From the NCBI GenBank assembly GCA_003132085.1, contig PKWO01000149.1:1-7385 (forward strand): a stretch of DNA of 7,385 bases. Reading direction: 5' to 3'. The translations under genes and the position numbers were made by a program. Source of the stretch: Oxalobacteraceae bacterium (lineage in GTDB: Bacteria; Pseudomonadota; Gammaproteobacteria; Burkholderiales; Burkholderiaceae_D). Positions within the stretch are counted from its first letter, which is position 1, and the number at the start of each line of letters is the position of its first letter. A model generated the notes under the pieces. That model saw nothing but the letters and a program-made list of their open reading frames with translations, searched no databases and was not told the origin of the DNA. This document shows, piece after piece, positions 1 to 7,385 of this stretch.

Positions 1-1
1 C

Positions 2-529
2 AAGTCGCCTGTGCGCGACGCGTTGATGCGCCTTGAACGTGAAGGGCTGGTCATTACGATGCCGCGGCAGGGTTATCGCGTGGCGCCGATATCGCTCACC
101 GATGTGCAAGACATGTTCCACTTGCGGTCCGCCTTGGAGCGCGCCTGCATGGAGCGCATCGTGCAGCAGGCAAGCGATGCTCAACTGGAAACGCTGGAGC
201 AATTCCGCCGCTTCGACGCTGACGCATGGAGCGGCGAGTTTGTCGCCTACAACCGTGCGTTTCACCGCACCTTTGCAGAACTTGCGAACAATGCACGGAT
301 ACGGGACCAGCTTGGCGATCTGATCGATCAAATGGAGCGCGTGGTGCACGTGAGCGTGAGCAATGTCAAAAAAGGCAATCCCGCGCCGCTGGTCGATGAG
401 CATTGCCGGATTATCGATGCGCTGCAAGAGCGCAAGCAGAAGCGTGCGGAGAGCCTGGTCGAGCGACATGTCTCTGCCGCCGCGAAACGGGTCAACGATG
501 CGATTTCGCGCTTCGTTATCGTCGGTTAA
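2..529 (+). CDS. GntR-family transcriptional regulator, FCD domain (5' partial)
   Basis: This is a DNA-binding repressor or activator of the FadR/FCD branch of GntR, cut at its N-terminus by the window edge. The frame is open from base 2 and starts inside the winged helix: K-S-P-V-R-D-A-L-M-R-L-E-R-E-G-L-V is the classic end of the recognition helix and start of the wing in GntR proteins. The GTG at 11 is therefore only an internal valine. After a linker (Q-G-Y-R-V) comes an all-helical FCD effector domain of about 140 residues. Its metal or effector-binding histidines are visible in N-R-A-F-H, in D-E-H-C-R-I-I-D-A-L and in the final E-R-H-V. The aldehyde dehydrogenase gene starts 29 bp downstream on the same strand, so the regulator probably controls this run of genes, as FCD regulators often do for adjacent acid or sugar-acid catabolic genes. 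The ligand is unknown. The family call is firm; the regulated target is inferred. Confidence 0.93.
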   Translation, partial: KSPVRDALMRLEREGLVITMPRQGYRVAPISLTDVQDMFHLRSALERACMERIVQQASDAQLETLEQFRRFDADAWSGEFVAYNRAFHRTFAELANNARIRDQLGDLIDQMERVVHVSVSNVKKGNPAPLVDEHCRIIDALQERKQKRAESLVERHVSAAAKRVNDAISRFVIVG

Positions 530-558
530 TTTTGTTTTAAATTTCGAGAGGAATGAAG

Positions 559-2100
559 ATGTCGAGTATTTTGAAGAGCAGCGAGTCCGGCGTGGTCCAG
601 GTTCCCTTACACGGGCTGTTCATTGACGGTCGCGAAGTGCCGGCAACGCGCCCGGATTTGCTGGATGTCGTCAATCCAGCTACCGGCGCATTGTTGGCGC
701 AGATCAGTCATGCCAGTGATGCGGACGTCGACGCCGCGGTGCGTAGCGCCGGCACTGCATTCGAGAGCGTTGCGTGGGGCGGCATGTCCAACCGCACGCG
801 CGCCAAGCTGGTCAACAAACTGGCCGACGTGTTTGAGGCCAACCTCGAAGAAATTTACCATCTCGAGACGCTCAACAACGGTCGTTCGTTGAATGAAACC
901 CGCGCGCAGGTGTCTCGGCTCCCCGATTTTCTTCGTTATAACGCAGGGTTGGCGATCGCCCGCCGCGACTCCGTGATTCCGGTCGACGGCAATTATCTGA
1001 ACTACACGCTGCGCACCCCGATTGGCGTGGTCGGCAATTCAACGCCGTTCAATCATCCGCTGATGATCATGATGAAGAGCCTGGCGCCCACGCTCGCATC
1101 GGGCTGTACCACTGTCGTCAAGCCTTCCGAGTACACGCCACTGACAACCCTGCGTCTGGCGGCCCTATTTGTTGAAGCCGGTCTGCCGCCGGGCGTTTTC
1201 AACGTCATTACCGGTCTCGGGCCGACAACAGGACGTGCGCTGGCCGAGCATCCTGGTCTTGCAAAGTGGGTCTTAACCGGCGGCACCGAAGCGGGACGCA
1301 TCACCGGTAGCCTTGCGGGCAGCAACTTTGCACACCAGACTCTGGAATTGGGCGGTAAAACCCCCGTGTTGGTTTTTGATGATTTCAACGTGGATCAGGC
1401 AGTCAACTACGCGGCTTTCGGCGCCTTTATCGGTGCCGGCCAGACCTGCATTTGCGGTAGCCGTCAAATCGTGCAGGAAAAAGTGTACGACGAGTTCGTT
1501 GAAAAACTCGCGGCCAAGGCCAAGACAATTCGTATCGGTAATCCGATCGACCCGTCGGTCCAGTTGGGCCCGGTGGTGTCGGCGCGTCAGCAGCAGCGCG
1601 TGTTGAATTACATCAGGATTGGACTCGAAGAAGACAAGGCGCGTCTGGTTGCGGGGGGGCGCATTCCTACCGACCCGGCACTGCAAAACGGCTTTTTCGT
1701 GGAGCCGACGGTGTTTGCGGACGTGACGGCCGATATGCGCATCTTCCAGGAAGAAGTCTTTGGGCCGTTTGTTTCGGTGACCAAATTCTCGACGGAAGAA
1801 GAAGGTTTGGCTCTCGCCAACAATTCGCCGTTCGGCCTGGCCGGCGCGATCCGCACCAATGACATTACGCGAGCCCATCGGGTCGCGGCTCGCCTGAAAT
1901 GCGGCATTGTCTGGATCAACGATCACCATCGTCTGGATCCCGCATCGCCCTGGGGCGGCGTCAAGGACTCCGGTATCGGACGCGAGTGCGGTACCGAGTC
2001 GTTCGATCAGCATTTCGAAACAAAAAGCGTGATGGTTCGCATGGATGATACGCCGTTCGACTGGTACAAGGACACCGCCAGCCAGCCGCGCCTGAATTAA
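559..2100 (+). CDS. NAD(P)-dependent aldehyde dehydrogenase
   Basis: Oxidises an aldehyde to the carboxylate; soluble and cytosolic. The 513 residues match the usual ALDH length. Visible in order are F-I-D-G-R near the N-terminus, the cofactor-binding motifs G-N-S-T-P-F-N-H-P and K-P-S-E-Y-T-P, the Rossmann motif T-G-G-T-E-A-G-R, the general base Glu263 in L-E-L-G-G-K, the nucleophile Cys297 in G-Q-T-C-I-C-G-S-R, and E-E-V-F-G-P-F. The C-terminal half has N-D-H-H-R-L-D-P-A-S-P-W-G-G and D-S-G-I-G-R-E, as in betaine-aldehyde or aromatic-aldehyde type ALDHs. All catalytic residues are present. Two Met codons are possible, 553 and 559. The Shine-Dalgarno AGAGGA (547-552) directly abuts 553 but lies 6 nt from 559, so 559 is preferred. 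Substrate specificity cannot be read. The gene sits between the GntR gene and a transporter gene, consistent with a catabolic role. Confidence 0.95.
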   Translation: MSSILKSSESGVVQVPLHGLFIDGREVPATRPDLLDVVNPATGALLAQISHASDADVDAAVRSAGTAFESVAWGGMSNRTRAKLVNKLADVFEANLEEIYHLETLNNGRSLNETRAQVSRLPDFLRYNAGLAIARRDSVIPVDGNYLNYTLRTPIGVVGNSTPFNHPLMIMMKSLAPTLASGCTTVVKPSEYTPLTTLRLAALFVEAGLPPGVFNVITGLGPTTGRALAEHPGLAKWVLTGGTEAGRITGSLAGSNFAHQTLELGGKTPVLVFDDFNVDQAVNYAAFGAFIGAGQTCICGSRQIVQEKVYDEFVEKLAAKAKTIRIGNPIDPSVQLGPVVSARQQQRVLNYIRIGLEEDKARLVAGGRIPTDPALQNGFFVEPTVFADVTADMRIFQEEVFGPFVSVTKFSTEEEGLALANNSPFGLAGAIRTNDITRAHRVAARLKCGIVWINDHHRLDPASPWGGVKDSGIGRECGTESFDQHFETKSVMVRMDDTPFDWYKDTASQPRLN

Positions 2101-2110
2101 TCAAGCAGTT

Positions 2111-2165
2111 TGTTTGCATGGCTCTTGCGTCGTCAGGAGCATGCAAGCACGATGCGTTGCAAACA
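2111..2165 (+). repeat. Overlapping inverted repeats in the ALDH-MFS gap
   Basis: The 139-bp gap between the aldehyde dehydrogenase and the transporter contains a stem of about 10 bp. TGTTTGCATG (2111-2120) pairs with CATGCAAGCA (2140-2149), with one G-U pair, and continues after a one-base bulge with CTC (2122-2124) to GAG (2137-2139); the loop is 12 nt. The same left arm, TGTTTGCA (2111-2118), is also perfectly complementary to TGCAAACA (2158-2165), so two pairings exclude each other. No T-run follows either stem, so neither is a normal intrinsic terminator. It may be an RNA processing or stability element, or chance. The repeats are seen directly; any function is unproven. Confidence 0.45.
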
Positions 2166-2218
2166 GCCATATGCCCTACCCTGCGGCGTTTGGCATTTCC
2201 GATACATAACAATAAAAA

Positions 2219-2228
2219 TTGTATACTA
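2219..2228 (+). promoter_or_regulatory. Candidate GntR/FCD operator overlapping a -10-like element before the MFS gene
   Basis: TTGTATACTA is a near-palindrome centred on GTATAC. Many FCD-type GntR regulators bind short palindromes of the T-x-G-T-A-T-A-C-x-A kind (from family knowledge), and the window begins with such a regulator. It lies in an AT-rich stretch, ends where the Shine-Dalgarno of the transporter gene begins, and contains TATACT (2222-2227), a five-of-six match to a -10 box. No convincing -35 sits at the right spacing; TTGGCA at 2190-2195 is 26 bp upstream. It is the only GTATAC I found in the window. It could equally be chance in AT-rich spacer DNA. Confidence 0.35.
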
Positions 2229-2239
2229 AAGGAGACAAA

Positions 2240-3604
2240 ATGAGTAACAGTGTCAATGCAGGGGCCCGGCTCGATCGGCTACCTATATCTTCGTTTCACC
2301 GCCGTGTCATGATGCTGATCGGCATAGGAATGTTCTTCGACGGTTTCGACATCTACATCGCCGCAACCGTCTTGGGTTCGACATTGCACAGCGGGTTTTC
2401 AACGCTTGCGCAAAACGCGCTGTTCGTTTCCTCCACCTTCGTGGGCATGATGCTCGGTTCCTTTATGACCGGCTTTCTTGGCGACCGTCTCGGCCGGCGA
2501 TTTACGTATCAATTCAATCTGCTGTTGTTCGGCGGCGCGTCCATTCTCGCTGCATTCGCGCCGAACATGACCGTGCTGATCCTGTTGCGCCTGGTCATGG
2601 GCATCGGACTCGGGGCAGAGAACGTGGTCGGCTATTCTACGTTGACTGAATTCGCCCCGGCGCGGGTGCGTGGGAAATGGCTGGGCGGCATGGCGGTTTT
2701 CGTTGTGAGCGGATTGCCGGTTGCTGCATTGATAGGCACTTACGTCATCCCCGCATTCACTTGGCGCGCCATGTTTATCCTGGGCGGCGTGGGCGGGCTG
2801 GTGGTATGGTACTTGCGCAAATCGCTGCCGGAATCGCCCCGCTGGCTGGAATCGGTAGGACGCACCGAAGAGGCCGAAGCCCTGCTGCAAAAGATCGAAG
2901 CGGAATCTGCAGGCGGAAAACCGCTACCCGCGCCGGCGCCGCCGGCGGCGGTTGCGCCGTCACGCAGCCTGTCTAGTCTGTGGAGCCCGGCGCTTCTGCC
3001 GCGCATGTTTGTCGGCTGCGTCGCGCTCATCGTGATCAATACGCTGCTTTACGGATTCATTACATGGCTCCCCACTTTCTTCGTCAAGCAGGGCTTGACC
3101 ATTGCGACGTCATTCCAATATTCGATGCTCATGTCGATCGGCGCGCCGGTCGGTGCGGCCATCGGCGCACTGACCGCCGACCGCTGGGGACGCAAGCCCA
3201 CCATCACCATTTCGGCGTTGCTGGCAATCGCATTCGGCTTCATCTACCCGTTTGTCAGCGATCCGGTCATGCTGCCGGTAATCGGCTTCGCGCTAACCGT
3301 GCCTATCTACGTGTTAGTGGCATTGCTCTTCGCTATTTACATTCCTGAACTCTTTCCAACCGAAGTGCGGCTGCGCGCGTCCGGCATTTGCAATACTTTC
3401 GGCCGTGGCGCCACCGTGGTTACCCCGTTCCTGGTAGTCTGGTTGTTCAGCAACTTCGGCATTCGCGGGGTCCTGTCGTTGATGATCGGTCTATTGATTG
3501 CGCTGGTGGCAGTTGTACTCGTGTTCGGCGTGGAATCCGGCAAGCGCAGCCTGGAACAGATGGAAGAAGATCGCCTATTAGCTGTTCGTTTAAGAAAGGC
3601 ATGA
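2240..3604 (+). CDS. MFS transporter, 12 TM, sugar/organic-acid porter type
   Basis: A 454-residue inner-membrane secondary transporter, probably a proton symporter that imports the substrate of this gene cluster. Signatures are F-F-D-G-F-D in TM1 (about 32-37), the loop 2-3 motif G-D-R-L-G-R-R (81-87), R-L-V-M-G-I-G-L-G-A-E in TM4 (117-127), P-E-S-P-R-W-L after TM6 (197-203), the duplicated loop motif A-D-R-W-G-R-K-P (313-320), and P-E-L-F-P-T-E-V-R (369-377) after TM10. These place it with the sugar-porter, aromatic-acid (AAHS) and NiaP-like part of MFS; the substrate is not determined. The central loop carries a Pro/Ala-rich stretch (229-240). An in-frame TTG at 2219 would add seven residues, but ATG 2240 has the strong Shine-Dalgarno AAAGGAGA (2228-2235) before it. 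The stop is 1 bp from the next gene's ATG, so translation of the two is probably coupled. Confidence 0.93.
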   Translation: MSNSVNAGARLDRLPISSFHRRVMMLIGIGMFFDGFDIYIAATVLGSTLHSGFSTLAQNALFVSSTFVGMMLGSFMTGFLGDRLGRRFTYQFNLLLFGGASILAAFAPNMTVLILLRLVMGIGLGAENVVGYSTLTEFAPARVRGKWLGGMAVFVVSGLPVAALIGTYVIPAFTWRAMFILGGVGGLVVWYLRKSLPESPRWLESVGRTEEAEALLQKIEAESAGGKPLPAPAPPAAVAPSRSLSSLWSPALLPRMFVGCVALIVINTLLYGFITWLPTFFVKQGLTIATSFQYSMLMSIGAPVGAAIGALTADRWGRKPTITISALLAIAFGFIYPFVSDPVMLPVIGFALTVPIYVLVALLFAIYIPELFPTEVRLRASGICNTFGRGATVVTPFLVVWLFSNFGIRGVLSLMIGLLIALVAVVLVFGVESGKRSLEQMEEDRLLAVRLRKA

Positions 3605-3605
3605 C

Positions 3606-4430
3606 ATGAGCATCTCAATGAAAAAAGAGCCGATGTTCCGGGAAGTGACTGTTTCCGTTGAAGGCCATCGTGTGAGTGCGCGCACCAGCGGGGACGGCCC
3701 CCCGATTGTGCTATTCCATTCGCTGCTCGCCGACGATACGAGTTTTGACCGAATCGCCGAGCCGCTGTTGCAAAGCCATCAGGTGATCATTCTGAATCTG
3801 CCCGGATTCGGCTCGTCGGATCGCGTCGATGGCGGACTGGAAGCAGTGGCCGATCGCGTGGCTGCAGCAGTCAAATGCATGGAATTCAAGCAGTTGCCGA
3901 TTTTCCTGGGCAACGGTTATGGCGGCTTTGTCGCATTGATGGCCGCAATCCGCCATCCCGGTATTGCCGAACGCCTGGTGCTCGCCGACTGCGGCGCGGC
4001 ATTTTCAGAGCCTGGGCGCGCCGCTTTTCGAGGCATGTCGGCCGGAGCGAAAGAAAAGGGACTGGCCGGCATTGCCGACGTGGCAATGCGCCGCCTTTTC
4101 TCTCCAAAATACCAGTCCGAGAATCCTGGGCTGATCGAGGAACGCCGCAAGCGGTTTATAGCCATGGATCCGCAGACCTTCCACAATGCCTGCGCCGCAT
4201 TGGCGGCCCTTGACCTTCGCGGGGATCTTGCGTCGGTTACTGTGCCGGTGCTGGTGCTGGTCGGTGAGCACGATGAAGCAACGCCTCCGCCCATGTCGCA
4301 AGAACTGGCGGCGGGGCTGCCGAATGCCGAGTTGCAGATACTTTCCGGCTGTGCCCACGTTCCGCAACTGCAGGAACCGCTGCTTTTCATGTCTGCCATC
4401 AGGCAGTTTATCGGCCAGAAACTCAACTAG
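3606..4430 (+). CDS. Alpha/beta-hydrolase-fold protein lacking the nucleophile serine
   Basis: A 274-residue cytosolic alpha/beta-hydrolase-fold protein resembling the 3-oxoadipate enol-lactonase (PcaD)-like group. Visible are the oxyanion-loop region V-L-F-H-S-L (35-40), L-P-G-F-G-S-S-D (65-72), the nucleophile elbow at 102-107, a helical cap (about 130-200) with F-I-A-M-D-P-Q, the acid Asp223 in G-E-H-D-E-A-T-P-P, and the base His251 in G-C-A-H-V-P-Q-L-Q-E-P. The oddity is the elbow: it reads G-N-G-Y-G-G, so the Ser expected at 104 is Gly (codon GGT, 3915-3917), one base from AGT (Ser). Ordinary esterase or lactonase chemistry through an acyl-enzyme is then not expected. Lyase, retro-aldol, decarboxylase or direct-hydration chemistry using the His-Asp pair is possible, or the enzyme is dead. 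The ATG follows the transporter stop by 1 bp and AAAGG (3595-3599) lies 6 nt upstream, so the start is well supported. The reading frame is otherwise intact. Confidence 0.9.
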   Translation: MSISMKKEPMFREVTVSVEGHRVSARTSGDGPPIVLFHSLLADDTSFDRIAEPLLQSHQVIILNLPGFGSSDRVDGGLEAVADRVAAAVKCMEFKQLPIFLGNGYGGFVALMAAIRHPGIAERLVLADCGAAFSEPGRAAFRGMSAGAKEKGLAGIADVAMRRLFSPKYQSENPGLIEERRKRFIAMDPQTFHNACAALAALDLRGDLASVTVPVLVLVGEHDEATPPPMSQELAAGLPNAELQILSGCAHVPQLQEPLLFMSAIRQFIGQKLN

Positions 4431-4448
4431 TTGGCGTTGATCGAGAGC

Positions 4449-4472
4449 GTTCGCGCCGATGTCGGCGCGAAC
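4449..4472 (+). repeat. GC-rich perfect hairpin in the hydrolase-mmsA gap
   Basis: GTTCGCGCCG (4449-4458) and CGGCGCGAAC (4463-4472) form a perfect 10-bp stem with loop ATGT. It starts 19 nt after the hydrolase stop. No T-run follows, so it is not a canonical intrinsic terminator. It could protect the 3' end of the upstream message, mark an RNA processing site, or cause partial attenuation before mmsA. Confidence 0.6.
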
Positions 4473-4506
4473 AGGTAACATCAGATGTTGACCTGCATGC
4501 GGTCAA
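4472..4506 (+). promoter_or_regulatory. Two overlapping dyads upstream of mmsA, possible operator or alternative RNA stems
   Basis: The first dyad is CAGGT-AACATC (4472-4482) with GATGTT-G-ACCTG (4484-4495), imperfect by one extra G. The second is TTGACC (4488-4493) and GGTCAA (4501-4506), perfect 6-bp arms separated by TGCATGC. The dyads share TTGACC, so as RNA stems they would compete; as DNA the second resembles a two-fold symmetric operator. TTGACC also matches five of six bases of a -35 box, but no good -10 lies at 16-18 bp. The mmsA Shine-Dalgarno AGGAG follows at 4528-4532. The symmetry is seen directly; the role is unproven. Confidence 0.4.
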
Positions 4507-4537
4507 GTACGGAAAAACTAATTTCATAGGAGTATTC

Positions 4538-6058
<1,521 letters not shown>

Positions 6059-6156
6059 CCGGAAAGAGACAAAGCGAAACGACGAACAATAACGAACAAG
6101 ATGTTGGTGGCCCCCAATGCCGATTCAACCCAGGTTGATGGCTTGATCCGGAAGTC

Positions 6157-6186
6157 GGAAAATCTGCGGTCTCGCCGCAGTTTTCC
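6157..6186. terminator. Bidirectional intrinsic terminator between mmsA and eutC
   Basis: CTGCGG (6164-6169) and CCGCAG (6175-6180) form a stem with loop TCTCG. It is extended by GGAAAA (6157-6162) and TTTTCC (6181-6186) after a one-base T bulge (6163). An A-run precedes and a T-run follows the GC stem, so it can end transcripts from both directions. It lies 98 bp past the mmsA stop and 80 bp past the eutC stop, between convergent genes, as such terminators usually do. I see no gene in the rest of the 208-bp gap (6059-6266). Confidence 0.8.
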
Positions 6187-6266
6187 AAGGCATCCGGCTT
6201 GATTGCCGCGAGCGGCGTGGCGACAGCCGGCATGCTTCAGGCTGCCGCTGCGGCCGAGCCGGCGGG

Positions 6267-7202
6267 TCAAGGATTGAAGCTGCCTGCCGAATTCGGCTTG
6301 GCGACGACGCAAGCACCGGCCGAAATTCCACAATTGCCGTGGCTTCCGCACTCCTTGCCGGCTTTGCTTCCATCCCGCAGGAATTTCCTGGCTAAACCGA
6401 CGATCACGGCGGCGGCCTCGATTGGCGGCGTTCCTGCCGCGTGTATATTCGAGACGCAGATGCGATCCGATTCTACCGTCTTCCCGACAACCGGGCTGCA
6501 CACTATATAGCAACTCAGGCTTTCCGATTGCCCCAGCCCCGGGCGCTCACCGATAAGGATAATGACGACCTGCGCCCCCAAAATTTCCCCCAGGTGGTCT
6601 TGCACCTTGACGCGGCCATGACGGATGAAAACCGGTGTGCCAAGTTCGATTCCGGCGTTTTCCAAGCCCTTGAGCAGCGGCGGAACAATATCATCGAAGT
6701 TCGCCACCACGGCATCGGTCGACAAGCCATCGGAAACGATGACCTGCACCTGGGGATACATTTTGCAACGGCCAAGCGCAAGCTGCACGCTCTCGTCCGA
6801 CAGACGGCGGCCCAGATCGGGCCGCGTCAGATACTGATTCTTCTCGGTCACCTGCGTGCGCAATTCCAGCAATTTCGACTGTTACACCCAGCCCGGCGGA
6901 AAGTCCTTGAGCACCGTGTCCTTCGAGCGCGAATGATCGGCCAGAAAACGCAGCAATGTCGTCGTCGCCGGACGCAAACCGGCGCGCCCGACTGCGACGC
7001 GCGCGGCGGTGCTATTGACGAGGTGTTGCAATACCTCAACCCGTTTAGGTGCTGCGACGCCAATCGTCCGGCGAAATTCGTGCCCGCTCAAATCGGGTAA
7101 AGGCTCGGTATCATGATACGCCTGTTGCGGGCAGGTACCTGCTGCCGCATCATGTTCGCGGCCGATCCCGGAGGCCTTCGAATCGCTATTGTCCTGATCC
7201 AT
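6267..7202 (-). pseudogene. eutC: Ethanolamine ammonia-lyase small subunit, interrupted by an in-frame TAA
   Basis: EutC pairs with EutB in the adenosylcobalamin-dependent enzyme that splits ethanolamine into acetaldehyde and ammonia. The start at 7202 gives a variable N-terminus, then R-V-A-V-G-R-A-G-L-R-P and L-L-R-F-L-A-D-H-S-R-S-K-D-T-V-L-K, strongly EutC-like. Codon 107 is TAA (6884-6882). The same frame continues directly with L-L-E-L-R, Y-L-T-R-P-D-L-G-R-R-L, S-D-G-L-S-T-D-A (157-164), G-E-R-P-G-L-G-Q-S-E-S (219-229, cobalamin-contact region) and S-N-I-H-A-A-G-T-P-P (251-260). Alignment with the E. coli protein from memory puts the stop exactly on one residue after E-E-W-V, with no insertion or deletion, so this is a point nonsense change. 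The frame also runs about 27 residues past the usual C-terminus to a TGA at 6269-6267. The start lies 11 bp after the eutB stop with only a weak Shine-Dalgarno (CGGAA), suggesting translational coupling. Decay looks recent, or the stop is a sequencing error. Confidence 0.85.
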
Positions 7203-7213
7203 ATTCGATTCCG

Positions 7214-7384
7214 TTAAAAGAACAACGATGCGTCACCGGCTTTGCTTGTCAGGCGTCCGTCTTCCATCACGCCATGCTTCTCCAGCCACTGTTCAAATTC
7301 CGCTGCCGGGCGCAGGTTCAGCAAGCGTCGCACGGTGGCAAGGTCGTGAAACGAAAGGGTCTGGTAGTTCAGCATGATGTCGTC
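7214..7384 (-). CDS. eutB: Ethanolamine ammonia-lyase large subunit, C-terminal 56 residues (partial)
   Basis: The frame enters from the right edge and ends with TAA at 7216-7214. It starts D-D-I-M-L-N-Y-Q-T-L-S-F-H-D, the conserved tail region of EutB, followed by V-R-R-L-L-N-L-R-P-A-A-E-F-E-Q-W-L, also EutB-like, and ends S-L-F-F. EutB is the catalytic TIM-barrel subunit that binds adenosylcobalamin and ethanolamine; only its extreme C-terminus is seen here. The order eutB-eutC with an 11-bp gap is the normal operon order and supports both calls. The visible part has no stop or frameshift, so the damage appears confined to eutC as far as this window shows. The fragment is short, so the call rests on the motif plus the adjacent eutC. 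Confidence 0.82.
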   Translation of the reverse strand, partial: DDIMLNYQTLSFHDLATVRRLLNLRPAAEFEQWLEKHGVMEDGRLTSKAGDASLFF

Positions 7385-7385
7385 G

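Noticed and set aside
11..13. GTG at 11 as the start of the GntR gene
   Set aside because: It lies inside the conserved S-P-V-R-D-A-L motif of the winged helix, and the frame is open to the window edge, so the gene begins upstream.
1653..1659. A run of seven G within the aldehyde dehydrogenase gene, a possible slippage site
   Set aside because: The frame is intact through it (A-G-G-R), the run is short for phase variation, and Gly-Gly codons explain it.
1273..2013. A 246-codon open frame on the - strand
   Set aside because: It is fully antisense to the aldehyde dehydrogenase, which has all catalytic motifs. No motif is seen in the antisense product.
2219..2239. TTG at 2219 as an upstream start for the transporter
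   Set aside because: It would place the strong Shine-Dalgarno AAAGGAGA inside the coding region; ATG 2240 has ideal spacing.
2399..2890. A 163-codon open frame on the - strand inside the transporter gene
   Set aside because: It is antisense to a well-supported MFS gene, and its His/Gln/Arg-rich composition is typical of shadow frames.
4488..4516. TTGACC as the -35 box of an mmsA promoter
   Set aside because: No acceptable -10 lies 16-18 bp downstream (GGAAAA at 17 bp), so the promoter call is not supported.
6139..6510. A + strand open frame whose translation includes a signal-peptide-like stretch (A-S-G-L-I-A-A-S-G-V-A-T-A-G)
   Set aside because: It has no good start or Shine-Dalgarno, runs through the intrinsic terminator, and from 6267 on is antisense to eutC. 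The Ala-rich stretch can arise from GC-rich DNA. A decayed remnant of an exported protein cannot be excluded.
6441..7100. A 219-codon open frame on the + strand
   Set aside because: It lies antisense to eutC, its translation is rich in Arg, His and Gln with no family motif, and the opposite strand carries clear EutC motifs. It is a shadow frame.

Overview
The window looks like a chromosomal catabolic region from a moderately GC-rich betaproteobacterium, probably Burkholderiales (for example Burkholderiaceae or Oxalobacteraceae). This is inferred from codon use, from protein style, and from the pairing of an FCD-type GntR regulator with aldehyde dehydrogenases and ethanolamine ammonia-lyase genes. 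There is no RNA gene, insertion sequence or CRISPR array.

Positions 1-6058, + strand, hold one co-directional run of five genes: a GntR/FCD regulator (5' end cut by the window), an NAD(P)-dependent aldehyde dehydrogenase, a 12-TM MFS transporter, an alpha/beta-hydrolase-fold protein, and a CoA-acylating (methyl)malonate-semialdehyde dehydrogenase (MmsA/IolA family). Gaps are 29, 139, 1 and 107 bp. The two longer gaps each contain inverted repeats that overlap and could pair in alternative ways. The order suggests uptake of a small organic acid or similar substrate, processing by the hydrolase-fold protein and the aldehyde dehydrogenase, and entry into central metabolism as acetyl-CoA or propionyl-CoA through MmsA. 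The substrate cannot be read from the sequence. The hydrolase-fold protein is the oddest member: the serine of its nucleophile elbow is glycine (G-N-G-Y-G-G), while the Asp and His of the triad are kept.

Positions 6059-6266 are a convergent intergenic region with a good bidirectional intrinsic terminator (6157-6186).

Positions 6267-7385, - strand, hold ethanolamine ammonia-lyase genes: the last 56 codons of eutB (large subunit) and, 11 bp later, eutC (small subunit). eutC is recognisable over its full length but carries an in-frame TAA at codon 107 with no frameshift. It also runs about 27 codons past the expected C-terminus. It is therefore either a young pseudogene or a sequencing error; if the stop is real, ethanolamine ammonia-lyase should be inactive in this strain unless there is another copy or readthrough.
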